This document shows positions 9,263 through 17,909 of a stretch of DNA of 64,000 bases, piece after piece; positions within the stretch are counted from its first letter, which is position 1; each line of letters begins with the position of its first letter. Source of the stretch: DAOTTX01 sp034437515 (lineage in GTDB: Bacteria; Chloroflexota; Anaerolineae; Aggregatilineales; Phototrophicaceae). The stretch is from assembly GCA_034437515.1 (NCBI GenBank), contig DAOTTX010000372.1:99986-163985 (forward strand). Reading direction: 5' to 3'. The notes under the pieces were generated by a model. The model saw only the letters and a program-made list of their open reading frames with translations, did not search any database and was not told the DNA's origin. The position numbers and the translations under genes were made by a program.

Positions 9263-11812
9263 TTACGCCGTGCAGCGCGGTGAGGTTGTGTTTTCTACCA
9301 GCCAGGCATCGAAATCAGCTTCGCCAGGTGCGGGCACACGATAGGTAAAGAACGTATCACGCGGCTTTTCCCCGGTGATGAGTAGTTCACGCCCTGCCGG
9401 GAACCACGCTTTGAGTGCGATGGCGGCGGCTTCATCCTCTTGATTGTAGAAAAACAGCAGATCGCGCGTCGGGTCTAACGGATAGCGGTTCTCAGGCCCG
9501 GTACAGCGGTAGGCGTCGTTCAGAAAGTCAGGGATACGTTCGATGGCCTGCCGCCCGCCTTGGTCGGCGATGGCATTCGTCCAGTCGATGATGCCTGCTT
9601 CTAAGCCGACGATGCGGTGATCGAGCCAGTGCTGATAACCGACCAGGAAGGCATTGCCGTAATCGCCATCACTGATGGCAAACCCGCGCAACATTTCCCC
9701 CGGCAGACTATGTGAAATCCATGATTGTTTGTACGATGCGACAAAATCATCGAAGTACGTCTCGTAGTTATCCGCATAGGCTAACCCAGCGACCAGCACC
9801 ACCAACCCGACAGCGACCAGACGTCGCAAGGGGCCGCGCAGCGCATCCCAGGCGGTGAGTGCCAGCAACGCCAGCGGGAAGGCCGCCAGCAAATACGCCG
9901 GCGGTAGTGAGCCGCTGGTGCGGGTCGCGCTGGGATTTTCCAGCGGCGCACCAATCGCCAGCGCCGAGGGCAGCAGCATAATAAACAACGCTAACGGGAT
10001 TAACAGGTAAACCGGGTCTCGTCGTCGCACAATCAACACCGACCACGCGCCCAGACCGACGATCATCAATATCCCTGTGTACTGATCCATCAGCGGGTAA
10101 TTGGGTACGCCGTTGATCCAGGCCACATCACCCTTCCAGTGATACATCAACAATGCGTTGCGGATGTTGTTTTGCAACTCCGGCAAATTGGACTCGAATG
10201 CATCCAACCGCTCGCCAATCGTCGCATTGCGCTCGAAGCGATTACCCTGGTCGTCGATCACGATGATAACATCATCACCGAGCAAGCGCCCGGCGGTGCG
10301 CATCCAGAAGAGTTCGGGGTAATCCACCGAAAACCGAAACAGCGGAATGAAGATCACGAAAGAGACGGCCACCAGCACGGCGAGATTGCTGGCATAGCGC
10401 AGGAACTGCCCACGCCGCCAGTTGAACAGCATCGCCAAACCGACACCCGCCAGCACCACTAACGGCATCATCCGCACCGCCTGATAGGTGTAAAGGCCAA
10501 AGCCCAACACCAGCCCCGCCAGCAAAAAATCACCGCGTCGGTTATGACGCATCCCCCGGCTGAGCAGGCCGACCAGCAACGCCATCACCAACGGAGTCAA
10601 CACTATGCGCAAAGCCAACCGGGTGATTGACACATGCCAATAACTGACCGCGACCAGCAGCGCCAGCGTCAAACCAACCACGTTGCCCAACCGCCGGTTT
10701 TTCTCCCCGATGACCTCACGCCCCATCCACCACAGCGCGGGCAAGGTGACAAGACTCTCGATCACCGCTAGTAACTTGAGTGTGGTGAAATCCATATCCA
10801 GGCCGGGGATGCGCGTCAGCAACGCCATCGCGTACATCTGGAACGGCTCACGTCCGCCATTGTTAGCGAAGAAAATATCACGCTCACCTTCGACCACGCG
10901 CTGCGAGTCGAGCAGCTTCTCAATATGGTCACTGGTCATCTCCGGCGGCACGGCTTCGAGTTGATGCAGCCGGAAATACCCACCAATCAGCATAATGCCG
11001 ATCAGCGCGACCAGCCTCCAGTTGAGGCGCGAGCCGCGCAACCAGCCCCCCACACGAGGAAACAGATTATCCGGTTGCCAAGTCACCGGCGCGAAGGTAA
11101 AGACGACGAGCATAATTGCGATAAGCCAAGCAGCTCCACCCAACGGCTGAAACTCGTTCGGCCCGGTATTGGTTCGTGCCGCAAGGTCAAACCAGGCGAT
11201 TAAACCGAAGATGAGCACACCCAACCCCGCCGCGATCCGTGCCGGGTGGATGCGGGTCAGCATCTGCCACCGGAAGTCGTATCGCTCTGGTCTGGCGACC
11301 TCGGCCCGATAGGGGTCGGAGTTGATACCCGTTTCCGTATGATCTTTCCAGCCGAAACGCTGCTCAATCAGGGGCCACATGCGAAAGACTTCCGCGCCGA
11401 CCCACATCAAGCACGCCACAATCAGAAAAGGTGCGCCTTCGTTGAGCTGGGATTCCGTGCGGGTGCTGCCCTCGAACAGCCTGTTCATCCCCCACAGCGC
11501 CACCATCAACGCGGAGATATAAAGCATCAAAACCGCCAAGGCACGGTTATCGCGCAGTCGTGTGACCGTCGTCGCCTGCGTCTCTGCTTGCACGTCTGGG
11601 GAAAAGCGATTTATAACCCGCGATTCAGGCACGGGCGGCGGCTCGGGTGTCACCGGCGTGTAGCCGCTCAACACCCGATAGGTCGCCAATGGGTTGCGGA
11701 TGAAGCGCCCGAAGACCTCCGCCAGCGTCATATCACCGGCGTTATCCGGTTGATCGTACTTATCGTCGTCTTGTTCTTCGGGGTCATCGTAATAAAATGT
11801 GTCGTTACCCAT
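9263..11812 (-). CDS. GT39-family (ArnT/PMT-like) membrane glycosyltransferase
   Basis: An 849-residue polytopic membrane protein. The N-terminal 80 residues are cytosolic and very acidic (runs of D and E in the first 25). Two early helices near 92-150 precede a second set, and the segment PPEMTSDHIEKLLD near residue 290 sits where GT39 enzymes place their catalytic acids, in the first long external loop. The soluble C-terminal part is about 170 residues. Such enzymes move a sugar from a polyprenyl-phosphate carrier to an acceptor on the outer face of the membrane. The donor and acceptor cannot be read from sequence. The ATG overlaps the methyltransferase end by 8 bases, indicating translational coupling. 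Confidence 0.8.
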   Translation of the reverse strand: MGNDTFYYDDPEEQDDDKYDQPDNAGDMTLAEVFGRFIRNPLATYRVLSGYTPVTPEPPPVPESRVINRFSPDVQAETQATTVTRLRDNRALAVLMLYISALMVALWGMNRLFEGSTRTESQLNEGAPFLIVACLMWVGAEVFRMWPLIEQRFGWKDHTETGINSDPYRAEVARPERYDFRWQMLTRIHPARIAAGLGVLIFGLIAWFDLAARTNTGPNEFQPLGGAAWLIAIMLVVFTFAPVTWQPDNLFPRVGGWLRGSRLNWRLVALIGIMLIGGYFRLHQLEAVPPEMTSDHIEKLLDSQRVVEGERDIFFANNGGREPFQMYAMALLTRIPGLDMDFTTLKLLAVIESLVTLPALWWMGREVIGEKNRRLGNVVGLTLALLVAVSYWHVSITRLALRIVLTPLVMALLVGLLSRGMRHNRRGDFLLAGLVLGFGLYTYQAVRMMPLVVLAGVGLAMLFNWRRGQFLRYASNLAVLVAVSFVIFIPLFRFSVDYPELFWMRTAGRLLGDDVIIVIDDQGNRFERNATIGERLDAFESNLPELQNNIRNALLMYHWKGDVAWINGVPNYPLMDQYTGILMIVGLGAWSVLIVRRRDPVYLLIPLALFIMLLPSALAIGAPLENPSATRTSGSLPPAYLLAAFPLALLALTAWDALRGPLRRLVAVGLVVLVAGLAYADNYETYFDDFVASYKQSWISHSLPGEMLRGFAISDGDYGNAFLVGYQHWLDHRIVGLEAGIIDWTNAIADQGGRQAIERIPDFLNDAYRCTGPENRYPLDPTRDLLFFYNQEDEAAAIALKAWFPAGRELLITGEKPRDTFFTYRVPAPGEADFDAWLVENTTSPRCTA

Positions 11813-12686
11813 ATGGTTTGCGACCTTTTACGCATAAATTCACGGTCGAGCGCCCGACCGGTTCACTCATCGTATTTAAGCGATCTACCCAGTTGAACAC
11901 CTTCAGCCCTAGATTGATCGGATTCAGCAGCCGACCATCGTTTTCATCAAATGTGGTGCGATCCGCAGCCCTTGCCATCGAGTCAGGCAACGCGCCCGAT
12001 TCTAATAGCGGCTTACCGAGACCGTAGACCAGATTATGGATGAACGGAAAGCTGTAATGCGTGAAGGCGCGTTCGTCCTCAATTTCAAACTTCGCCGTCG
12101 TCACCGCGTCGTGCAGTTCTCGGCGGTTGTATAGCCGCACATGGTTGGCCCAGATGCCCGCCAGCGGCCCGTATTGGATGTGCCGGTTAAACAGCGTTTC
12201 CAGCGTCTTGTTGATTGGATCCCACAAAAACGGATAATTGGCGTTGGGCACGGTGATCGCCACCATACCGCCCGGCTTTAACACACGATAGGCTTCCCGC
12301 AGTGCGCCGACATCGTCGTCGAGATGCTCTAACACCTCGGACATGACGACAGCGTCAAATGTCGCATCTGGGAACGGCATATCGTAGATGCTGGCATGGT
12401 AAAGATGCACATCCGGCAGATGACCGACATGGTGCCCTGCCTTTTGCAGCACTTCCCAATCAAGGTCAGCACCGACCAGCGCACAGTCGCTCACATAACG
12501 GAACATATTCAGGTAAAAACCACGCCCACAGGGGAAATCCAGAATGACATTGTTCGGTTGTGGGTCTACCCACTCAAAGATCGTATGCACTCGACGCTTG
12601 AAGGCCATGTCCGCCTCATTGCGCGTCATGTGTTCAATCACCGCTGCATCAACCACGAACCGCGTACTCCTTGAAAATCGACTCAT
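11805..12686 (-). CDS. Class I SAM-dependent methyltransferase
   Basis: A 293-residue protein with the class I Rossmann methyltransferase pattern: motif I VILDFPCGRGFYL near residue 47, an acidic residue ending strand 2 (VGADLDWEVL), and the post-I region DAVVMSEVLEHLDDD typical of methyltransferase type 11. A conserved C-terminal half probably binds the acceptor. The start at 12686 overlaps the upstream glycosyltransferase by 38 bases. A later ATG at 12629 has a better Shine-Dalgarno sequence (GGTGA, 8-base spacer) and would remove 19 residues. Its place between glycosyltransferases suggests it methylates a glycan or lipid-linked sugar, which is inference. Confidence 0.82.
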   Translation of the reverse strand: MSRFSRSTRFVVDAAVIEHMTRNEADMAFKRRVHTIFEWVDPQPNNVILDFPCGRGFYLNMFRYVSDCALVGADLDWEVLQKAGHHVGHLPDVHLYHASIYDMPFPDATFDAVVMSEVLEHLDDDVGALREAYRVLKPGGMVAITVPNANYPFLWDPINKTLETLFNRHIQYGPLAGIWANHVRLYNRRELHDAVTTAKFEIEDERAFTHYSFPFIHNLVYGLGKPLLESGALPDSMARAADRTTFDENDGRLLNPINLGLKVFNWVDRLNTMSEPVGRSTVNLCVKGRKPYG

Positions 12687-13809
12687 AACGATCTACTGTT
12701 TCTTTGAACGAGAAGTGATTTTCGACTTCCGCCCGGCTGCGCTTATACTGGTCGGGGTCGTCCAGAATCTTGGCGATGGTTTCGCCCATGTGCTGCACGT
12801 TACGTGGTTCCATCAACGCCCCCATACCAGTCGCGTTGACCGGCACCCGACCACCGGGTGTGTTCGCCATCGCAACCGGCGTCCCACTAAGCATCGCTTC
12901 GACCTGTACCAGCGCGAAACATTCGGTATCGCTGGTCAGCGCCAGCACATCACAGGCAGCGTAGAAGTTCGCCATTTCCTGCATGTCCTCGATCATTCCC
13001 AGGAAGATCAGTTGATCTTTGTATTGTCGGACGATGGGCTGATAAAGCTCCCAGGTATTTTCATACGGAATGTCATATTGCCCGGCGAACACGATCCGCG
13101 CATCAGGATGAGACTTGTTGATCGTATCCAACGCCTTGATAAGCAGATCAGGCCGCTTTTCCTGCACGAAACGCCCGGCGTAGCCGATCACCGGCCCACC
13201 GTTGCGTGACCACTGCGCTTTGAGTTCGGCGGCGCGTGCCATGTCCGGCTCCGGCATCGTAATCGGCGGGTGGATGACCTTCACTTTGTCACGAAATGGC
13301 TGTAAGTAGTACGAATGGTTGGCGTAATCCGCCGTGTAACCGACGATCAAGGGTGCGTGCTTGGCAATGTAGCGATATATCATAAACATGCCACCCTGAA
13401 TAATTCGGTTGACCCACCCTTCCGGCAAGATCAAATCACCATGATGCGTCGGGATGACGTGCTTGCCGTGCAACCGACCTACCCAGGAAAGAAAACCCGC
13501 TTCCGGCGTCGGTGTATGCACGCTGACCACGTCATGCTGCTTGATGAGTTTGTTGGCGACGAACGGATACATCGGCATCACCATCCCCCGGCTGATCGGG
13601 ATCGGCGGTGCCCACACACGCACCACCCGCACCCCGTTGACCACTTCCTCCGGTTTGAGCTGCGGTTGGTGCCGTGCGACGAGGATGGTGACCTCGTGCC
13701 CACGCCGTACCAGTTCTTCGCTGACCCGCTGCATGTAGATCGGCACACCGGTGCGGTGCGGCAGATAATACAACCAGCAGATCAAAATTTTCACTTTATC
13801 GGGTGCCAT
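12649..13809 (-). CDS. GT4-family glycosyltransferase (GT-B fold)
   Basis: A 386-residue soluble or membrane-associated glycosyltransferase. The N-terminal domain begins with a strand and a glycine/threonine-rich loop (YLPHRTGVPIYMQRVSEEL near residue 15), typical of GT4. The C-terminal domain contains IGYAGRFVQEKRPDLLIKAL and ECFALVQVEAMLSGTPVAMA, which holds the E-x7-E donor-binding motif of the family. It probably uses a nucleotide sugar to extend a lipid-linked acceptor on the cytosolic side. It lies 6 bases after the flippase-like gene and overlaps the methyltransferase, so it is part of the same operon. The exact sugar is unknown. Confidence 0.88.
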   Translation of the reverse strand: MAPDKVKILICWLYYLPHRTGVPIYMQRVSEELVRRGHEVTILVARHQPQLKPEEVVNGVRVVRVWAPPIPISRGMVMPMYPFVANKLIKQHDVVSVHTPTPEAGFLSWVGRLHGKHVIPTHHGDLILPEGWVNRIIQGGMFMIYRYIAKHAPLIVGYTADYANHSYYLQPFRDKVKVIHPPITMPEPDMARAAELKAQWSRNGGPVIGYAGRFVQEKRPDLLIKALDTINKSHPDARIVFAGQYDIPYENTWELYQPIVRQYKDQLIFLGMIEDMQEMANFYAACDVLALTSDTECFALVQVEAMLSGTPVAMANTPGGRVPVNATGMGALMEPRNVQHMGETIAKILDDPDQYKRSRAEVENHFSFKETVDRYESIFKEYAVRG

Positions 13810-13815
13810 AAGTCC

Positions 13816-14853
13816 CTACTCATTTGATTCGATTAAGCGTCCTTGCTCGTTCTGACGAGATATTTCTTCCACACCTTCGGAGAGTTGGTCAAGGGTGATC
13901 CCTTCGGAGATAAACCCAACAATCCCGGTGACTGTATGCACAAACACGTTGACGGCATGGACGGTCACCGCAAAGGCGAAGACGGTTTCAAACGAACTGC
14001 CGTAGCTGAACGCTTCCAACGCCAAAATAATCGACCCCTCGTAAACACCTATGTTCCCTACCGTCGCCGGGACTGCAATCGCCAGCGCCGCCGCCGCGAT
14101 GTATAAACAGGTCGCCGCGAGGCGGGGCGCATCATAAAATGTATACATCAGCACGTAACCCGCCGCAATGGAAAAGCACCAACTGATCGCCGTCCATGCG
14201 AGTGCCATGACGAGCGTGTCAAGCCTTGCCAGCGGCAGCAGACCGTCAAGAAAGTGGTCGAGCAGGTCGTGCAGGTTCCACTTTTGCAGAAATACACTGC
14301 GCTCGGTGAACAACCGCAGCAACCAGTGTGCCCAACCCCGCTTGCGGGAAAGCAGCACCAGCACCAGAAAGCCCCAAAATCCGACCACGCCAAAGAACAA
14401 CCCGGCAGATTGCAGACGTCCCGGCACCGGCCCCGCCGCCAGCGCAAACGCGACCATCAACACCACCGCCAGCAGATCAAGCAGGCGCTCCACCACGATA
14501 GTACCGGCGGATTTCAACACCGGCACGGGTGGCTCCGCACGCGAGGCCAGAAACACCCGTGCGACTTCACCAATGCGCAGCGGCAGCACACCGTTGACCA
14601 GATAGGCGACGTTCATAATGTGGAAAGCACGCCAGGGCGAAAGCCCCCCGCTCAGGAGCAAGCGCCAGCGCAATCCGCGTGTGACCAGACCGGCGACCAG
14701 CAGCAGCACACAGGGCACCACATAAATAAAATGCGCATCATTCAGCGCATCATCAACCGCGCTGAGGTCAAGTTCGGAGATAATAAACCCGACCGCCAAC
14801 AGACTGACCGCCGCGCCCATAAGACCCACGCGCCAATATTTGAGCAGCTTCAA
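13816..14853 (-). CDS. Flippase-like / LPG-synthase transmembrane domain protein
   Basis: An integral membrane protein of about 345 residues with the LPG_synthase_TM (UPF0104, TIGR00374) pattern: about eight helices, a conserved region VLPLRIGEVARVFLASR near residues 95-110 and VERLLDLLAV shortly after. Related proteins are proposed to move or modify lipid-linked substrates. I place the start at the TTG at 14853, which has AAGGA 7 bases upstream. A GTG at 14925 keeps the frame open but gives a polar extension with no ribosome site. It heads the minus-strand glycosylation operon and may handle its lipid intermediate (inference). Confidence 0.75.
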   Translation of the reverse strand: MKLLKYWRVGLMGAAVSLLAVGFIISELDLSAVDDALNDAHFIYVVPCVLLLVAGLVTRGLRWRLLLSGGLSPWRAFHIMNVAYLVNGVLPLRIGEVARVFLASRAEPPVPVLKSAGTIVVERLLDLLAVVLMVAFALAAGPVPGRLQSAGLFFGVVGFWGFLVLVLLSRKRGWAHWLLRLFTERSVFLQKWNLHDLLDHFLDGLLPLARLDTLVMALAWTAISWCFSIAAGYVLMYTFYDAPRLAATCLYIAAAALAIAVPATVGNIGVYEGSIILALEAFSYGSSFETVFAFAVTVHAVNVFVHTVTGIVGFISEGITLDQLSEGVEEISRQNEQGRLIESNE

Positions 14854-15032
14854 GCGTGTTTCCTTAATGCCTACATCCAATAGAGAAAGCACGCCCACCG
14901 GCGCACTTCTCTTTATTGTATACACGAGTACGACAAAAATGGCTCAACTTTTGTTAGAAGATGCTATCACCCGTAAGAATCACAATAGAATCCGCGTGCG
15001 TACCGTAAATGCCTCAATGGTCGCACGACACC

Positions 15033-15061
15033 TTGACGACAGACCGCCGCTCCACTACAAT
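15033..15061 (+). promoter_or_regulatory. Putative sigma70-type promoter of the ffh operon
   Basis: TTGACG (15033-15038), a 17-base spacer and TACAAT (15056-15061) sit 39 bases before the ffh ATG. Both hexamers differ from consensus by one base. The divergent interval 14854-15032 shows no gene. Confidence 0.7.
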
Positions 15062-15099
15062 TTTTAGGTTAAATTACCAGAGTAGGTCAAACCTAACTT

Positions 15100-16443
15100 A
15101 TGTTTGAAAGTCTAAGTCAACGTCTTCAGAATACCTTTGACGCGCTGGGGCGTTCCGGCAAGCTGACGGAAGCTGACGTCAAGCAAGCCATGCGCGATGT
15201 GCGAATGGCGCTGCTGGAAGCCGATGTCGCCCTGCCGGTCGTCAAAGACTTCGTAAGCCGGGTCAAAGAACGTGCTATCGGTGCTGAGGTAGCGCGGGCA
15301 CTTAAACCGGGTCAGCAGATTGTCAAGATCGTCCATGAAGAACTCGTCGATACCCTCGGCGAACCGGGCCGGTTGAGCTTTTCCGGCAGCATGAAACCCC
15401 ATGTGATTATGCTGGTCGGCTTGCAGGGTTCCGGTAAAACGACGACGGCATCCAAACTTGCCATCTATCTGCGCAAAGAGGGACGCACGCCGTTTCTGAT
15501 CGCCGCCGACACCTACCGTCCGGCTGCTGTCGATCAGTTGGTGACCCTCGCCAAACAGATCAACGTGGGCTATCACGAAGAAGGCACGAGCGCCAAACCG
15601 GTGGACATCGCCGTGCGCGGCGTGAAAGCGGCGAAGGAAGCCGGCGCGGATGTCGTTATTCTCGACACGGCGGGTCGCTTGCAGATCGACTCGACACTGA
15701 TGGACGAACTTAAACAGATCAAACAGCGCACCAAACCAGCGGAAATTCTGCTTGTCGCCGACGCGATGACCGGGCAGGAGGCGGTGAACATCGCCGAAGG
15801 GTTTAACACTGATGTCGGCATCAGCGGCCTCGTGCTGACGAAGGTCGATGGTGATGCGCGTGGTGGGGCGGCGATCTCAATGCGGGCCGTCGCTGATGTA
15901 CCGATCAAGTTTCTCGGTACCAGCGAGAAGATGGACGGCTTCGAGGTCTTCCACCCGGATCGTCTGGTAGACCGCATCCTCGGCATGGGCGACATGATGA
16001 CGCTCATCGAGCAGGCCGAACAGACCTACACCGAGAAAGAGGCCGAAGAACTTCAGCGCAAAATGATGAAGAATCAGTTCACGCTGCAAGACTTCCTCGA
16101 CCAGCTTCAGAAGATCCAGAAGATGGGGTCATTCGGGAAGATTCTCGGTATGGTCCCCGGCATGAATAAGATGAAAACGCAGGGTCTCATCAACGATGAA
16201 GATATCGAAAAACGCATCAAGCGCGTGGAAGCAATCATCAATTCGATGACACTCGATGAGCGTGACCAGCCGAAAAAACTCAACGCCAGCCGTAAGAAAC
16301 GCATCGCGGCAGGCAGCGGCGTGGAAGTGCGTGATGTTAACGATCTGCTCAAGCAATTCCGCCAGATGCAAAAGATGATGAACCAGATTCGTAAGGGTAA
16401 AATGCCGAATATTCCCGGTATGCCCTCGAATTTCTTGAATTAA
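15100..16443 (+). CDS. ffh: Signal recognition particle GTPase Ffh (SRP54)
   Basis: A 447-residue protein of normal family length. The N-terminal helical domain (1-95) is followed by the GTPase domain with P-loop GLQGSGKTTT at 107-116, DTAGRL, and TKVDGDARGG. The C-terminal M domain (about 300-447) is rich in methionine (QMQKMMNQIRKGKMPN) and binds 4.5S/SRP RNA and signal peptides. It targets membrane and secreted proteins to the translocon with FtsY, which fits a genome with many polytopic proteins. It is first in a run with rpsP, khpA and rimM, a common bacterial order. Confidence 0.98.
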   Translation: MFESLSQRLQNTFDALGRSGKLTEADVKQAMRDVRMALLEADVALPVVKDFVSRVKERAIGAEVARALKPGQQIVKIVHEELVDTLGEPGRLSFSGSMKPHVIMLVGLQGSGKTTTASKLAIYLRKEGRTPFLIAADTYRPAAVDQLVTLAKQINVGYHEEGTSAKPVDIAVRGVKAAKEAGADVVILDTAGRLQIDSTLMDELKQIKQRTKPAEILLVADAMTGQEAVNIAEGFNTDVGISGLVLTKVDGDARGGAAISMRAVADVPIKFLGTSEKMDGFEVFHPDRLVDRILGMGDMMTLIEQAEQTYTEKEAEELQRKMMKNQFTLQDFLDQLQKIQKMGSFGKILGMVPGMNKMKTQGLINDEDIEKRIKRVEAIINSMTLDERDQPKKLNASRKKRIAAGSGVEVRDVNDLLKQFRQMQKMMNQIRKGKMPNIPGMPSNFLN

Positions 16444-16474
16444 GCGTCTATAACAGGCGCAGCACGACTATTCC

Positions 16475-16502
16475 GAGGCGACAGTGGTCGCCTCTCGTTT
16501 TG
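16475..16502 (+). terminator. Hairpin with short T tail between ffh and rpsP
   Basis: GAGGCGAC (16475-16482) and GTCGCCTC (16487-16494) pair perfectly over 8 bp with an AGTG loop, followed by TCGTTTTG. The T run is short, so it is probably a partial terminator or processing site that lowers rpsP read-through rather than a full stop. Confidence 0.5.
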
Positions 16503-16536
16503 AATGAAACCAATCAAACATGAGGAGCAACACCCA

Positions 16537-16965
16537 ATGGTTCGTATTCGTTTCGCTCGTATCGGCCTGAAGAACCAACCGCTTTACCGCATTGTCGTCA
16601 CCGACAAGCGCAAAGCACGCAATGGTAAATACATTGAGATTATCGGGAATCATAACCCGCGCACCCGCCCGGTGACTGACGTCATCGACGAGGAACGTGC
16701 GCTCTACTGGCTCAGCGTCGGCGCACAGCCCAGTGAAGCCGTCGAGAGTGTGATGCGCCGCACCGGCACCACAGAACGCTTCCAGCGCCTACGCGCCGGT
16801 GAAAACATGGAAGACCTGGTCGCGGAAGCAAAAGCCGCCGCCGAAGAAGCCGAGCCGATCTCACCGCGCACGACCTACCCTGCTCCGGCACATGGTGAAG
16901 GCAAGGGGCCACGCGCCAAAGAACGTGCCGCCGCCGAAGCTGAAACCAGCACCGAAGAAGCCTAA
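16537..16965 (+). CDS. rpsP: 30S ribosomal protein S16
   Basis: A 142-residue protein. Residues 1-85 are a clear S16 (VRIRFARIGLKNQPLYRIVV at the N-terminus, then RNGKYIEIIGNHNPRT), a protein of the small-subunit body needed for assembly. The ATG at 16537 follows GAGGAG with a normal spacer; an in-frame ATG at 16504 upstream is not needed. The protein is longer than the usual 80-90 residues: residues about 88-142 form an Ala/Glu/Lys-rich, low-complexity tail. Such tails occur in Chloroflexi, actinobacteria and some others; the function here is unknown. khpA starts 6 bases after the stop. Confidence 0.97.
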   Translation: MVRIRFARIGLKNQPLYRIVVTDKRKARNGKYIEIIGNHNPRTRPVTDVIDEERALYWLSVGAQPSEAVESVMRRTGTTERFQRLRAGENMEDLVAEAKAAAEEAEPISPRTTYPAPAHGEGKGPRAKERAAAEAETSTEEA

Positions 16966-16970
16966 AGACG

Positions 16971-17201
16971 ATGGAACGCGACCTGATTGAGTACATCGCC
17001 AAGAATCTGGTCAACGATCCAGATCAAGTGAAGGTTGAACTCAAAGAACACGGTTCGGCGACCGACATTCAGTTGAACGTCGCCCAAAAGGACATGGGGC
17101 GCGTTATCGGCCGGCAGGGGCGCGTTGCCAACGCGATGCGCTCACTGCTGCGCGTCATCGGCAACCAACAACAAAAACGTATCAATCTAGATATTGACTG
17201 A
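16971..17201 (+). CDS. khpA: KH-domain RNA-binding protein KhpA
   Basis: A 76-residue protein consisting of one KH domain. The GXXG loop is GRQG within MGRVIGRQGRVANAMRSLLR. Length and position between rpsP and rimM match KhpA (YlqC) of Firmicutes and relatives, which pairs with KhpB to bind many transcripts. It lies 6 bases after rpsP and 36 before rimM, clearly one operon. Confidence 0.93.
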   Translation: MERDLIEYIAKNLVNDPDQVKVELKEHGSATDIQLNVAQKDMGRVIGRQGRVANAMRSLLRVIGNQQQKRINLDID

Positions 17202-17237
17202 GATGCGGGGCATGGTCAACCGTGCCCCTGAACTTAC

Positions 17238-17777
17238 ATGACACAAAAAGAAACACCTAAATATCTTATCGTCGGTGAAGTGCTGCGCCCACACGGGATA
17301 CGCGGCGAACTGCGCGTACGCCTGCTGACCGATTACCCCGAACGCATCACCAAACTGAATAAAATCTACCTCGGTGTTGGGCCAGAAAGTCGTAAAATCA
17401 GCCAGCACGAAGTTGAGCAGATGCGGATGAATAAAGACTATGGCTTGCTCAAGCTCAAAGGGATTAAAGATCGCAGCCAGGCTGATGTGCTGCGTGATCT
17501 TTATGTGATGGTAGGGATTGAGGACGCCGTACCGTTAGAGGATGATGAGATTTATCTGTTCCAGTTAATCGGTATGCGCGTCGAACTCGAAGACGGCAGC
17601 GAACTAGGCATCGTCAAGGACGTTATCGAAACCGGTGCTAACGATGTTTACATCGTAGACAGTCCCCAACACGGCGAAGTGCTGATCCCGATTACACCCG
17701 AAACCCTGCTCGAAACTGACGATGAAAACACTTTTATGCGCGTTAAACTCCCCGATGGTCTACTGCCGGACGCCTGA
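17238..17777 (+). CDS. rimM: Ribosome maturation factor RimM
   Basis: A 179-residue protein of normal length. The N-terminal RimM beta barrel begins with LIVGEVLRPHGIRGELRV (residues 9-26). A PRC-barrel domain begins near residue 97 (DDEIYLFQLIGMRVELEDG) and ends with VLIPITPETLLETD. RimM binds S19 and assists maturation of the 30S head; linkage with S16 is classical. trmD and rplS, which often follow, are absent here: the next gene is dprA behind its own promoter. Confidence 0.96.
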   Translation: MTQKETPKYLIVGEVLRPHGIRGELRVRLLTDYPERITKLNKIYLGVGPESRKISQHEVEQMRMNKDYGLLKLKGIKDRSQADVLRDLYVMVGIEDAVPLEDDEIYLFQLIGMRVELEDGSELGIVKDVIETGANDVYIVDSPQHGEVLIPITPETLLETDDENTFMRVKLPDGLLPDA

Positions 17778-17802
17778 TTCCTACAAGTGATTCTGATACA
17801 TC

Positions 17803-17834
17803 AACATCTGACCGTTACGTTAAATTCAGATGTT
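17803..17834 (+). terminator. Inverted repeat after rimM without T tract
   Basis: AACATCTGA (17803-17811) and TCAGATGTT (17826-17834) are perfect 9-bp complements around a 14-base loop. There is no T run, and the -35 box of the dprA promoter begins 7 bases later. It could end the rimM transcript weakly or be an operator for dprA. Confidence 0.35.
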
Positions 17835-17840
17835 CTAAAC

Positions 17841-17870
17841 TTGACAATTGTTTTATGACGTTGTTATGCT
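17841..17870 (+). promoter_or_regulatory. Putative promoter of the dprA-manC-topA group
   Basis: A perfect TTGACA (17841-17846), an 18-base spacer and TATGCT (17865-17870). The hexamers and spacing are the same as in the aro operon promoter at 61651-61622, which supports both calls. Confidence 0.72.
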
Positions 17871-17909
17871 GGCATCTGTAATCCGGTATCCATTTGAGAT
17901 GCATCTTCC

